Counted from the stretch's first letter, positions 33,885-42,808 are shown. The stretch is 64,000 nucleotides of DNA from Peromyscus leucopus (GCF_004664715.2 NC_051069.1:7827501-7891500); one strand, 5' to 3'. Notes: generated by a model from the sequence alone, not told the origin. Made by a program: numbers and translations.

Positions 33885-36643
33885 CTGTGTAGCCCTGACT
33901 GTCCTGGAACTTGCTCCATAGACCAGGCTGGCTTGAACTCAAAGACCCACTTGCCTCTGCCTCCCAAGTTCAGGGATTAAAGACATGTGCCACCTAGCCT
34001 GGCCTAGGCATCCATTCTAATAAGTTGCCCAAGGTAACAATTTTGGGAGCCAGGGAAGGTGGTACGGCTGGGTGGTCTCATACCTAATGACTTAAATGAA
34101 CTGTCACCTCCAGGAATCCTGCTCTTGTGATGGGGCCAGAGGAGGGAGGCAGGGATGACGTTAGACAAATCTCCTTACTCTTCATTCCTAGTTCAAAGCC
34201 CAGGCATCCCTGGATAGTAACTCTTTGCTTCTTCATCTTCAGTTGAGTTCTCCTCAACTCTGGTTGAATATTAGGATAAAGTGGGAAAACTTTAAAATGT
34301 TGTTCTCTGCCTACCCATTGAGTCAACATCCCCAGGGCAGCTCCTCCAGTATCCTGGCTTAAGAAATTTTCAGTCAGGCCAGGCATGATGGAGCATGCAT
34401 TTAATCCCAGCGCTCAAGAGGCAAAGGCAAGCAAATCTCTGTGAGTTCGAGCCCACTCTGATCTTCATAGCGAGTTCCATGCCAGCCATGGCTGCACATG
34501 GAGACCCTGTCTCAAAACAACGGGGAGAAAAAAGATGTTTCCAGGTTGAGAATCACTGAGTGTCCTTTGAGGGTTATTATGACATTTGTTACAAGTGCCA
34601 TGTTTACTCCTTAAACACAGGGGTCTTTGCTCAAGGGAATAGACTACCATGTTACCCATTGGTTTCAGATCTAATTGGACACCATCAGAACTAGTAGTTT
34701 CTAGTGTGGAGATACATCAAAGCTCTGCAGATGAATACTCTAAAATAATGATCACGTGAACTGTGGACAATTGCTTTCATGTCAGAGCTTCTAAGTTAGC
34801 TGGTATACGTTGAGAGAGGAAATCTGCATTTCTTTTTTTTCTTTTTTCTTTTTTTTTTGTTTTTTTGAGACAGGGTTTCTCTGTGTAGCTTTGCGCCTTT
34901 TCCTGGAACTCACTTGGTAGTCCAGGCTGGCCTCGAACTCACAGAGATCCGCCTGCCTCTGCCTCCCGAGTGCTGGGATTAAAGGCGTCCGCCACCACTG
35001 CCCGGCCGGAAATCTGCATTTCTAATAAGATCCCCAAGATAACAATTTTGGAAGCCAGGGGCTCCTTTAGCCCTGGAATGTTAGTGGTCAAGAGGCCAAG
35101 AATTGAACTACAGCTGTTCAAGTCCCAATACCATCACATACAAACTGTGGACAATGGGCAGGTTAACCCTCTCTACTCTAGTTTCTACACCAGTAGTCAG
35201 ATGGGTACAAGTCTATACATTGATGGGTCCATGAAATACAGCAACCACTGTTATTATGAAGTTGTTTACTATTGCACTTGGCCTGTGAGAATGGGCAACA
35301 AATAGGTGTATTATCATCATCTTACACATTCGATATGAGAGTTCGGGAGTTTAGTGGACTTAGCAAGGTGCTCTGACGAAGCATAGCAGGCCACGGTAGG
35401 CAACACGGAAGGAAGCCTAGTACATCAGACCAGGGAGGAGATGGTCCTGTTCAGTGTGCGTAGGCTCTGTGTTAAGTTTTGGGTGCCCCGCTCATGCTAT
35501 GGCTAATTAGCACAAGTTCATCTAACCGTGGCCGTCTCTATGCCGTAGCATGCCGGATGCTGGAGAACCTAGCAACCTTCAACTCAGGAAGGGACTGTCC
35601 TGTGGAAGAGTACTTAGGCTTGTTCCATGTCTCCAAATGTAAAACTGTGTGTCGTGGTGGGGCTTTGATACACATATTGACTTCAAACCTGCCAATGCTG
35701 TTAGAGGTGGCAGATGCCGCCGCGGGTGGTGAGTGCTCCAGCCTCGGAAAGGACCAAATCTCGGGGGGACGACTGCTGGGTAGGACGTTGCGATGCCGTT
35801 TGCCCGTCTTTGCACCAGTTTCCCCCTCTGAACCTTAACTCTGCAGATGCTCTCTGACAACAACAAAGCAAAACCAGGGAGCAACGGGGGAACAAACCAG
35901 GCAGGGTTGTTACCGCTCAGTAATCTGTTGTCTTTGGATTGCAGGAAGATGTGGGTGAGGCTGAACACACAGGAGATGTGACACGTGAAGAGGGGGAAAC
36001 TGAGGCAGAAGGCAAAGAAGATGAAGAGGGGGAAACTGAGGCACAAGGAAAAGAAGATGAAGAAGGGGAAACCGAGGCAGAAGGAAAAGATGAACATGAA
36101 GGGGAAACTGAGGCAGAAGGAAAAGATGAGCAAGAAGGGGAAACTGAGGCAGAAGGAAAAGTTGTTGACCTTGAAGGGGAAACTGAGGCAGAAAGAAACA
36201 ATGAGCAAGAAGGGGAAACCGAGGCAGAAGGAAAAATTGTTGAACTTGAAGAAGAAACTGAGGCAGAAGGAAAAGTTGTTGAACTTGAAGGAGAAACTGA
36301 GGCAGAAGGAAAAGAAGATGAGCAAGAAGGGGAAACTGAGGCAGAAGGAAAAGATGAACAAGAAGGGGAAACTGAGGCAGAAGGAAAAGATGAACAAGAA
36401 GGGGAAACTGAGGCAGAAGGAAAAGTTGTTGAACTTGAAGGGGAAACTGAGGCAGAAGGAAAAGAAGATGAACACCAAGGGGAAGGTGGAAGCCAAGCTG
36501 ACGACGCTGAGGTAAAAGCCAGTGAAGGTGAAACAGAAGCCGATGCTGACAATCCGTGTGAGACCACCCAAGGTGAGAAAGGTGCGGATGGTGAAGGGGG
36601 AAGCGATGGAGAGGACAGCGGAGAGGAGGAAGATGACGAAGAG

Positions 36644-36677
<34 letters not shown>

Positions 36678-39600
36678 AAAGCGAGGAGCCTCTGTCCCTG
36701 GAATGGCCTGAGAGCCGGCAGAAGCAAGCCATCTACCTCTTCCTCCTGCCCATCGTCTTCCCACTGTGGCTGACGGTGCCCGATGTACGGAGGCAGGTGA
36801 GAGGACCCAGCGGTGCCTCAGGCTGCCCATCCTGAGAGAGGGCAGCCGGCCTGTAGGGACTGGGAAGCAGGCTGGGAGCCCTCGCTGGGCAGACTTCCCC
36901 CGTGAGGATGTGGGGAGGGATGTAGCTCTGCAGGGGACCACGTGTCTGGGGACCTCTGATTCAGGAGCCAGAGACCTCAGGTGTGCCTTACGGGTGCCGC
37001 CATGAGCAGTGTGAACCAGTCCATCCTGGATTACAATCTCAGCATTCTGGTCTTGGTTTGGGGACCACAGCCTTGTCCCCATCCACAGTTCACAGAGATA
37101 TTCTGAAAACCCAGGGTGGTAATTGCTATGTCTCCACACTCGTTCTCTCTCTGTAGGGAAAAGTCTAATACACTTCACCTAAAGTCCAGAGAGGAGTCCA
37201 GTCCAGAGGTCTGGGGGAAGGCGCAAAGCCAAACTCAAGTACTTAGCTGGGTCTGATTCTAGAGCAAGCCCACAGCTCTCTGGAGCCTGGTTCTGCTGAA
37301 TGCCTGCTAGACAGGTCAGGCTCCCCACATCTCCCCCACATTCTCCCTGGGGAAAGGGCCACAGCTTCATGCAGACCGCTCCTGATCTTCCTCATTATTA
37401 CCCATCCACTAGGCCTCATCACATTTTGGAGTTCCCTCGGAGAGGGGGCCAAAGACAGTAGCTTCTGCAACTTATTTCTCGTCCCTTTCTATCTCCAACA
37501 GGAGTCCAGGAAGTTTTTCGTCATCACCTTCCTGGGATCCATCATCTGGATAGCCATGTTTTCATACCTCATGGTTTGGTGGGCTCACCAGGTGAGTGGA
37601 CAGTAGCCCAGTCTTCTGGCAGCAGCAGGTGCTAGTGTTTGCCACACATTCCCAGTGTCCAGACTCTACCAAGATCCAGTGTACCCGTGCTTCCCATGCT
37701 GTGTGCAAAGGCCTTCAAAGTAGCCATTTATTCCATCCATCATTTTCCAAGTGTGGCTTTCCTATCTTAACTTGTATTCAGCTGTTTCACGGCACAGGAA
37801 GCCCTTCACATTCAGATTCCAGTGGTCCAGGCTGTCCTGACCCCTCAAAACTGGTGAACATCCTTCCCTCACTGAGCTGACTCAGTTGGGTCTGCTCGCT
37901 GGCATTGGACCAGTGTCTGCCTGAGGACCATGAGATGTTGCGTTCTGCCCGGAACAGCACTTACACAGAGTCCTGACTGGAAGCTTTTCTCTAGGCTAAA
38001 CACACAGGCAGTACTGCCCAAACTTCTGTCCGCAGCCTGGCTTAGCTCCCAAGACACTGCACAGGTCACATGTCCAGAAAAGAAATGTTGACAGAGCAGA
38101 CTATTGGAGGGGCAGTTCTCTGGGGCAGGCAGAGTTGTCACAGTTGGGATGACAGTGAAGGACAGACTTGGTATCATTAGAATTTTAGTATGGTCAGCGA
38201 AAGCTGTGTGGTTCTCTGGAGCCTGGAGCTGGGGCCTGGCTTTCTCCCCGGCCCCATCCGCACCCCTCTCTTGCAGAGGGCATGTGCAGACCTTAGTGCT
38301 TCTCCTGTCAAGTAGTGTCCACTGGTGCTGAGAACTCTCAGATTTTCCACCTGGTGCTGCCATGGTTCCTCATCACTGTTGCTGTTTTGCCAGGTTGGTG
38401 AAACCATTGGGATTTCGGAAGAGATTATGGGTTTGACCATCTTAGCAGCAGGCACTTCAATTCCTGACCTCATCACCAGTGTGATCGTTGCCCGGAAAGG
38501 CCTGGGAGACATGGCTGTGTCAAGCTCAGTGGGCAGTAACATATTTGATATCACGGTGGGGTGAGTGGCAATATTCCTTCCTAAGGCATATTCAGAATAA
38601 CTGGAGACTGCATTGGCTCAGTTGGCTGGTTTTCTTCTTCATTCATTATAGATGCAACAAAAGGGCATTTGTATGGCTTGTCCTTATGAGGCAACGATAC
38701 ATCCTCCCTTCATTCACCATAGCCTGAAATGTAACTGACTGAAACTTCCAGATGAACTGAAAGTGAGGTCCATTCATCCCATTTCCCAATACAGTGAAAT
38801 ACTGCCCTTCAAGGAGATAGAGAAAGAAGGGCTGGAAGAAGTGGAAGGAGCCATTCCAATTCTTCTTCGAATGTGGGCCCCTGCTAGCTCAGAGGCTTTA
38901 CACAGCCCTTTGTATAAACAGGAGCTACCCACCCTCCTGTTTAATGCCCCCTGCTGGTCCTGGTCTCCCAGGGTTGTCAGAGTACATGGCCGCTTTCATT
39001 TCCCTGGTCATGTCTTGGATTTGGTTATTTTGATTGGAATTTGTGTACATGGATGTTAGGGAGGGGCAGTGGGTGGTGTGGGTGTCAGAACAATCTAATC
39101 GCTAAAGAAAATTTATTCTGAGGTAGTTCTTAGTCATAAACATTGAGAAATTTGTCACACATTGACTATGGTTAGTCCTATATACGTCACTAAACTTTCA
39201 GGGGTAGGGGTGGGATGGGACTCAGACCCAGGACACTTTTTCAATGGTTTTTTGAGATGGGATCTTACTTGCCCAGGCTAGACTCAAACTGAGGATCCTT
39301 CTGCCTCAGTGCTAACATGCCTAGCTCCGAGTACTTGTTTTAACCTAGCTTCTCCTCAATAAGCCTTGAACCCTTTGCCAAGTAATTTTGTTTCCCTAAC
39401 CTGTGCTTCCTCATCAGTGAACTGAGGTTAATAATTTCTGCTTCACTTCATCTTGTATGTGTGAGAAATAAGAACTCTGAAAATGGGCTGGAGAGATGCC
39501 TCAGGGGTTGAGTGCTGACTCTTCTTCCAGAGGACCTGAGTTCAATTCCCAGCACCCACATGGCAGCTCACACCTGTCTGAAACTCCAATTTCAGGGGAC

Positions 39601-39976
39601 CCTGACACCCACGGCAAAAACACAAATGCACATAAAAATAAAAAAATAAAATACATTAAAAAAAAGAACTCTGAAAACCTTGAAACACTAACCAAGCACC
39701 TGGGGCCTCACATTTTTCTTTTGCAGCTTGCCTGTACCCTGGCTCCTCTTCTCTCTCATCAACACACTGCAGCCTGTTCCAGTCAGCAGCAATGGCCTGT
39801 TCTGTGCAATTGTCTTGCTGTTTCTCATGCTCCTGTTTGTGATCTTCTCAATTGCATCGTGTAAATGGAGAATGAACAAGATCCTGGGCTTCACGATGTT
39901 CCTTCTTTACTTTGTATTCTTGGTAATCAGTGTGATGTTAGAAGATCGAATCATATCCTGTCCTGTATCTGTCTGA
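14012..39976 (+). CDS. Slc24a1: SLC24A1 (NCKX1) locus: rod Na+/Ca2+-K+ exchanger, coding exons 2-10, disrupted in exon 2
   Basis: SLC24A1 extrudes Ca2+ and K+ from the rod outer segment in exchange for Na+, resetting Ca2+ during the light response; loss-of-function in people causes recessive congenital stationary night blindness. Nine coding exons are placed: 14141-15949, 26494-26553, 27768-27876, 31359-31442, 32353-32447, 35945-36796, 37502-37591, 38394-38560 and 39727-39976. All junctions are GT-AG and phases match exon to exon. Seen in order are an N-terminal hydrophobic segment, a long Ser/Thr/Pro-rich extracellular loop, the first membrane cluster with the alpha-1 motif, a Glu-rich cytoplasmic loop, and the second cluster with the alpha-2 motif. 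Ignoring the exon 2 lesions, the span would code for about 1,170 residues (human about 1,100). Three one-base deletions in exon 2 break the frame, so as written the gene cannot make an exchanger. Exon 1 (non-coding) was not found. Confidence 0.95.
14141..15949 (+). pseudogene. Slc24a1: SLC24A1 exon 2, frame broken by three one-base deletions
   Basis: This exon encodes the N-terminal hydrophobic segment ([13 protein letters not shown], about residues 25-37), the long extracellular loop and the first membrane cluster. That cluster holds the alpha-1 motif [10 protein letters not shown], whose essential cation-binding Glu is at 15582-15584. The start is the ATG in gccaccATGG. Homology to human NCKX1 follows one frame from 14141 to about 14701, shifts at about 14702, again at about 15057, and again at about 15700. 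Each shift is consistent with loss of one base, the latter two within short C-runs. After the third the original frame is restored and continues to the donor (AAG/GTAAGG at 15950). The unshifted reading stops at 14879-14881 after 246 codons, so it would leave no exchanger domain and should trigger nonsense-mediated decay. Confidence 0.93.
17662..17852 (-). repeat. B2 SINE, antisense
   Basis: 'gctgggaattgaacccaagtcctctggaagagcagc' pattern, broken into the B2 body, then a reversed head ending '...actctccagcac'. Confidence 0.85.
17997..18180 (+). repeat. B2 SINE
   Basis: A textbook B2: 'gggctggagagatggctcag', 'ttcaattcccagcagccac', 'ctcttctggcctgtag' and an aataaataaataaat tail. Confidence 0.95.
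18222..18316. repeat. (TA)n then (CA)n microsatellite
   Basis: About 20 TA units pass through a short mixed stretch into CA repeats ending at acatgcat. Confidence 0.95.
19127..19283 (-). repeat. B1 SINE, antisense (first of a pair)
   Basis: 'caagacaaggtttctctgtgtagcc' to 'gggattaaaggagtgcaccacc'. A second antisense B1 follows after a TTTC array. Confidence 0.9.
19287..19424. repeat. (TTTC)n tetranucleotide array
   Basis: About 130 bases of ctttcttt repeats with ttttc variants in the middle. It lies where the reversed A-tail of the following B1 would be, so it probably grew from that tail. Confidence 0.95.
19425..19572 (-). repeat. B1 SINE, antisense (second of a pair)
   Basis: 'cgagacagggtttctctgtgtagc' to 'gggattaaaggcatgtaccg', of the cricetid 'gtgcacctttcctgg' type. 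Confidence 0.9.
20540..20600. repeat. (TC)n microsatellite
   Basis: An almost pure CT dinucleotide run. Confidence 0.95.
20884..20962. repeat. (GT)n then (CTGT)n microsatellite
   Basis: About 16 GT units, then about seven CTGT units and a degenerate end. Confidence 0.95.
23221..23572 (-). mobile_element. Solo LTR of an endogenous retrovirus-like element, antisense to SLC24A1
   Basis: An LTR of 340 bp at 23227-23566 begins TG and ends CA on the plus strand. It is flanked by a perfect 6-bp duplication, gcttgt (23221-23226 and 23567-23572), as expected for class II (ERVK-type) integration. On the minus strand it carries an AATAAA signal (cttaataaagagc). No internal region remains, so it is a recombined solo LTR. 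It lies in the intron between exons 2 and 3, opposite to SLC24A1 transcription. Confidence 0.85.
23587..23675 (+). repeat. ID-type SINE, diverged
   Basis: 'agctcagtggtagagcacttg' is the tRNA-like ID head; a short A-rich tail follows. Confidence 0.7.
23710..23870 (+). repeat. B1 SINE
   Basis: 'cacaccttttatcccagcac' to 'acccctatctcgaaaaac' with an A-rich tail. Confidence 0.9.
24165..24310 (+). repeat. B2 SINE, 3' portion
   Basis: Only the B2 3' half is recognisable ('ttttctggcctcttgagc', 'gcaaaatacccattcatatt'). Confidence 0.65.
24404..24466. repeat. (CA)n-rich microsatellite
   Basis: Interrupted acac/agac repeats. Confidence 0.9.
25533..25571. repeat. (AAAC)n microsatellite
   Basis: Nine or so aaac units. 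Confidence 0.95.
26494..26553 (+). CDS. Slc24a1: SLC24A1 exon 3
   Basis: Sixty nt, phase 0 at both ends, reading PSDGAAAV... to ...DNERLK, which matches the start of the cytoplasmic loop of human NCKX1. The acceptor is ctcccctctgcag and the donor AAG/gtgggt. Because its length is a multiple of three it can be skipped without breaking the frame. No lesion. Confidence 0.9.
26761..26793. repeat. G-rich low-complexity run
   Basis: Near-continuous G tracts; a G-quadruplex could form on the plus strand. Confidence 0.85.
27079..27092 (+). promoter_or_regulatory. CTCF-like motif, forward
   Basis: CCACTAGGTGGCGG matches the CTCF core consensus CCASYAGRKGGCRS at every position. It lies in unique, non-SINE sequence of the SLC24A1 intron before exon 4. 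Binding is not shown by sequence alone. Confidence 0.55.
27768..27876 (+). CDS. Slc24a1: SLC24A1 exon 4
   Basis: 109 nt, phase 0 to 1, reading [17 protein letters not shown]... to ...HSLDPLGE. This is the conserved Ser-rich and SLHNS-containing part of the cytoplasmic loop just after the first membrane cluster. The acceptor is cccttgctcag and the donor GAAG/gtaagc. Open and well conserved. Confidence 0.92.
30545..30590. repeat. G-rich tract, G-quadruplex-like
   Basis: Many runs of four to six G separated by single A or T bases on the plus strand. It lies in the intron between exons 4 and 5. Confidence 0.8.
31359..31442 (+). CDS. Slc24a1: SLC24A1 exon 5
   Basis: 84 nt, phase 1 at both ends (a frame-neutral cassette), reading [18 protein letters not shown]... 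to ...EGNPD. It aligns with the ESLNQGARAQPQ segment of the human loop. The acceptor is ttctcctccgcag and the donor ACG/gtgaga. Open. Confidence 0.88.
32251..32275. repeat. C homopolymer (25 bases)
   Basis: A pure C run in the intron about 80 bases upstream of the exon 6 acceptor. Its length is prone to assembly error. Confidence 0.95.
32353..32447 (+). CDS. Slc24a1: SLC24A1 exon 6
   Basis: 95 nt, phase 1 to 0, reading [23 protein letters not shown]... to ...DPGCQ, nearly identical to the human [13 protein letters not shown] segment. The acceptor is tttgtcctttaag and the donor CAG/gtaggc. Open. Confidence 0.92.
32650..32696. repeat. (CA)n then (TA)n microsatellite
   Basis: About 19 CA units then a short TA run, in the intron after exon 6. 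Confidence 0.95.
33787..33883. repeat. (TCTG)n and (TC)n low-complexity tract
   Basis: Mixed tctg and tc repeats that run directly into an antisense B1, probably its expanded reversed tail. Confidence 0.9.
33884..34005 (-). repeat. B1 SINE, antisense
   Basis: 'tgtgtagccctgactgtcctgg' to 'gggattaaagacatgtgccacc'. Confidence 0.85.
34377..34530 (+). repeat. B1 SINE
   Basis: 'ggccaggcatgatggagcatgc' to 'gaccctgtctcaaaac'. Confidence 0.85.
34838..35008 (-). repeat. B1 SINE, antisense, well preserved
   Basis: A T-rich reversed tail, then 'gagacagggtttctctgtgtagc' to 'gattaaaggcgtccgccacc'; the CpG-retaining end suggests a young copy. Confidence 0.92.
35945..36796 (+). CDS. Slc24a1: SLC24A1 exon 7: acidic tandem-repeat loop and start of second membrane cluster
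   Basis: 852 nt (284 codons), phase 0 at both ends, open throughout. It begins [16 protein letters not shown], then has 13 imperfect units of the type (G/E)ETEAEGK plus a 3-5 residue linker (DEQ, EDEQ, VVEL) from about 35985 to 36480. An acidic run of Asp and Glu follows (36622-36690). It ends in a hydrophobic segment ([17 protein letters not shown]) that opens the second membrane cluster, then VPDVRRQ. Human NCKX1 has a comparable but differently ordered Glu-rich loop. The acceptor is ggattgcag and the donor CAG/gtgaga. The antisense Ser/Phe-rich ORFs here are shadows of the repeat. Confidence 0.95.
35982..36480 (+). repeat. Slc24a1: Coding tandem repeat, 13 units of about 33-42 nt
   Basis: Each unit contains a near-constant core, ggggaaactgaggcagaagg, followed by a variable linker whose length is always a multiple of three. 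The purine strand is the coding strand. Recent internal duplication is suggested because units 9 to 13 are almost identical. Confidence 0.9.
36797..38393 (+). other. Slc24a1: Introns flanking SLC24A1 exon 8
   Basis: Unique, SINE-free sequence apart from exon 8 at 37502-37591. Nothing else recognised. Confidence 0.75.
37502..37591 (+). CDS. Slc24a1: SLC24A1 exon 8
   Basis: Ninety nt, 30 codons, phase 0 at both ends, reading [20 protein letters not shown]... to ...VWWAHQ. This is a membrane segment of the second cluster, almost identical to human. The acceptor is ctatctccaacag and the donor CAG/gtgagt. Open. Confidence 0.95.
38394..38560 (+). CDS. Slc24a1: SLC24A1 exon 9, alpha-2 repeat
   Basis: 167 nt, phase 0 to 2, reading [20 protein letters not shown]... 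and ending ...[10 protein letters not shown]. It contains the alpha-2 motif [12 protein letters not shown]; the essential cation-binding Asp is at 38466-38468 and is intact. The acceptor is gctgttttgccag and the donor GGG/gtgagt. Open and strongly conserved. Confidence 0.95.
38945..38957 (-). promoter_or_regulatory. CTCF-like motif, reverse
   Basis: TGCCCCCTGCTGG is the reverse complement of a CTCF core (CCAGCAGGGGGCA). It is in unique intronic sequence, pointing toward the forward motif at 27079. Binding is an inference. Confidence 0.5.
39484..39665 (+). repeat. B2 SINE
   Basis: 'gggctggagagatgcctcag', 'ttcaattcccagcacccac', A-rich tail. It lies close to the exon 10 acceptor. Confidence 0.9.
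39727..39976 (+). CDS. Slc24a1: SLC24A1 exon 10, C-terminus
   Basis: Phase 2 entry; reads [20 protein letters not shown]..., three membrane segments, and ends ...RIISCPVSV then TGA at 39974-39976. This is the conserved NCKX1 C-terminus. The acceptor is cacatttttcttttgcag. Open with no lesion. Confidence 0.95.
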
Positions 39977-40620
39977 TTCAGTCACTGATGCTCAAGATGG
40001 ACACAGACCAGAAGACCATGCCAGAAGCTACTGTCTCTCTTGCCACACCAGTCAAAGAATGGACATGATCAGGAACGTGAACTGGACAGCCTTGACTCTC
40101 TGAAGTGATGTCATCATGACTGAGGCTTCTCTTCGTAAACACCTGCAGCTCCTGGTGGACCAGTAACATTACATTGAAAGGGAGAGTTCCTATCACTCGG
40201 GCCTGCAGCTCTCACAAAATCAGCAGGAGGACCCTGTAGCCAGTGGGCTTTCCAAATGAGACTTGGGTTAAGACTGGGATGGCAGAAATCCGACAAGCAC
40301 CCTTGCTCATAATTCCCTGGTCACTCTTGAAGAGCCTCTGGCCGAGGGATGTCGGTGTCGGAGGCTTGCTCTCCTGACCACAGCCCCAAACACACACACT
40401 GCCATGTGCTGTTCCTCTTGGTGCAAATGTGAAGTCACATCAGGTCTGCAGTCATTATAAGTTTAGCTAATGAGTTTAAGGGGCTAAGACTATGGAGGGG
40501 CAGGAATAAATTTATCACCCTATAGTCCTGTATGATGCATACCAATGTTTTCTAGGTCAAAAGGAAGACATCAGTGTTTATTGCTGCATTTCTGAAAAAT
40601 TAAATTAAAAACAGGAAACA
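39977..40620 (+). other. Slc24a1: SLC24A1 3' UTR
   Basis: Unique sequence follows the stop. Candidate poly(A) signals are AATAAA at 40505-40510, overlapping ATTAAA at 40599-40604 and 40604-40609, and a more distal AATAAA at 41252-41257. I cannot tell from sequence which is used; the right boundary is set after the overlapping pair. Confidence 0.55.
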
Positions 40621-41032
40621 GCCTAAGAAATGAAGTGTATAATTTGCCTTGATGTGGAGGCAGAGATTTGAGGAGGAAACCTACTCGGACTACTTAAAAT
40701 AGGTCTTACTGGAAAGTCCACGCTTGCTGTGTCTCCATCAGTGGTCTCTTCAAAGGATTAGACATTCTGACACAGCTTCCCTGCTGCCCCTCAGCACTTC
40801 CTTGCCCTGGAGTGACAACCGTCACTAAAGGGATGTATTTGCAGAGAGCACAATCTGGCTTATAAGAGATCTAGGGCTCAGTGCTGTGCTTGAATGCCAA
40901 CCTAGACAGGACTGCAGAGCAAGGCCAGTTCTGTGTAGTTTATCAGTGGATCTTGAGACAATTTACAAAGGAAACAAAATTCAAAACTGCTTAGGACAAT
41001 GATGTATAGTGAGAAAGAAAAGAGTACCGCTT

Positions 41033-41127
41033 GCGACGCAGACCAGGCTGGCCTTGAACTTGCAGAGATCCACTTGCCCCGCCTCCTGAGTGCTGGGATT
41101 AAAATCATGGCCACTACACCTGGCTGA
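41033..41127 (-). repeat. B1 SINE fragment, antisense
   Basis: 'agaccaggctggccttgaact' to 'gctgggattaaaatcatgg'; the head-proximal part only. Confidence 0.8.
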
Positions 41128-41618
41128 GTATCTATTTTTAAGGTCACAAAGGACACTAAAAAAAGTTAAGGTTAAATATTTTCTATGAAATTTCTTGTTA
41201 AATACCATTGGTTGCTGCTTTTATTAGCACCAAGCTGAGGAGAATGTTAGAAATAAAATCTTATCATTGGGTTCAGATCACAAGGAGCTTATGCATCTCC
41301 AGATTATGATGGCAGATTCAGCTGAAGTCATAATCATGGGAATGATGTGGTAACATGTAAGAAGATGGCAGGACAGCTATGGAGTAAACAATCAGTCATT
41401 CTGGTGTTGGAGGGTGGAGGTTTTCAAGTATTCATCTTTTAAGATGGGCTGTGCTTTTTCAAGATTCCCATTTTTTGGAAATAACTTTTATTAAATTTCA
41501 ATGAAAACTGTGGATCCACTTGTATTTTATTTTACAAACATGGATGGACTCACCCCATCTTTAGGTCAATGGGTCAGAAATCACGAGAAGACTGGTAAAG
41601 AATATATGTTCAAATCTC

Positions 41619-41646
41619 TCTCTCTCTCTCTGTCTCTGTGAGTGCG

Positions 41647-41689
<43 letters not shown>

Positions 41690-41690
41690 T
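41619..41690. repeat. (TC)n then (TG)n microsatellite
   Basis: Short TC run followed by about 17 TG units. Confidence 0.95.
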
Positions 41691-41794
41691 GTGAGAACGT
41701 GCTCATACATGCACATGCATGTAAACATGGAGGTTGACATGGGGTGTCTTTTTTTTTTAAAGAAACTTGCGCAATGGCATCAGAGACTTTATTA

Positions 41795-41957
41795 TTATTA
41801 TTTTTTAAAGATTTATTTATTATGTATACAGAAGAGGGGTGCCAGATCTCATTACAGATGGTTGTGAGCCACCATGTGGTTGCTGGGAATTGAACAACTC
41901 AGGACATCTGGAAGAGCAGTCGGTGCTCTTAACCTCTGAGCCATCTCTCCAGCCCGA
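41795..41957 (-). repeat. B2 SINE, antisense
   Basis: 'agatttatttattatgtatac' tail, then '...cttaacctctgagccatctctccagccc', a complete reversed B2. Confidence 0.93.
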
Positions 41958-41974
41958 CATGGGGTGTCTTTCTC

Positions 41975-42112
41975 ACACTTTCTACCCTTTTTTTGAGATG
42001 GACTCTCTCACTGAGCCTGGAACTCTCTGACTAGGCTAGACAGGCTCCTGGTTTCCCTTCATCCGCAGACTGGGATTACAGGCACCTGTCTTTTATGTGG
42101 GGACCCAACTCA
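41975..42112 (-). repeat. Rodent SINE-like composite, antisense
   Basis: 'ttgagatggactctctcactg' and 'gggattacaggcacctg' form the same module seen at 6200 and 6712. Confidence 0.6.
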
Positions 42113-42639
42113 AGTCCTTCCGCTTGCCGTATGAACTGTTCACCTGCCCAGTCAGCTCCTCCCGTCCCTCGTTTCCTGGTCTTAACTATCCTCCTTCCTG
42201 GGGCCACTCTTCTGTGCAGCCTCCACAGGCCATGGCTCAACAGGAAAGAACAATCCTGTGGAAAGGAAGGCCAATACCAACATTCTGGGTGCCAATACCT
42301 TGTCAGCAGCCAGCTCCACCTTGCCTCAAAGATGTCACTTTGCCAACAGCCAAAGGTCTGATGCTCATCAGGCAGAGTGGTGGACAGTGAGAAATTCCAC
42401 AATTATAAAACCATTTAATGATTAAAACCAGAATGATCTTATATCCTTTCCCCAAGCAGCTGAATTTCTGGCATTTTCCTTTGTCCGCAAAGGAAGTTCC
42501 AAGCACTTCCTATTGTGACAGGAAAGGACAAGCACAAAGAGAAAAGCTGGGTCTCTGGCAGATGAGTGGGGGTTCACTGGGGAAGCAACTACTTCAGAGG
42601 CACAGAGAACATAACTTGAATTAATGTTTTTACTAACAT

Positions 42640-42808
42640 ATGTGTCCTTGTGTGTGCTAGACACGTGCAAAAGTCAGGAGAGGGGTCAGATCCTTTGCAG
42701 CTAGAGCTACAGGCAGTTATGAGCCTTCTGATGTGAGTGCTGGGAACTGAACTTGAGTCCTCTGGAAAAGCAGCCAGTGCTCTTAACCACCGAACCATCT
42801 CTCCAGCG
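42640..42808 (-). repeat. B2 SINE, antisense
   Basis: Ends '...cttaaccaccgaaccatctctccagcg'; the body matches reversed B2. Confidence 0.85.

Larger units (their letters stand above)
32697..35944 (+). other. Slc24a1: Remainder of the intron before SLC24A1 exon 7
   Basis: No gene recognised. It holds a CT/TCTG-rich tract, three B1 copies and unique sequence. Confidence 0.8.
38561..39726 (+). other. Slc24a1: Last SLC24A1 intron
   Basis: It holds a CTCF-like motif (38945-38957) and a B2 copy that ends about 60 bases before the exon 10 acceptor. No further gene recognised. Confidence 0.8.

Noticed and set aside
35579..36727. A 382-residue minus-strand ORF and other long antisense ORFs rich in Ser, Phe and Leu
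   Set aside because: They are the reverse frames of the GAA/GAG-rich tandem repeat of SLC24A1 exon 7; a purine-rich coding repeat automatically leaves the other strand open.
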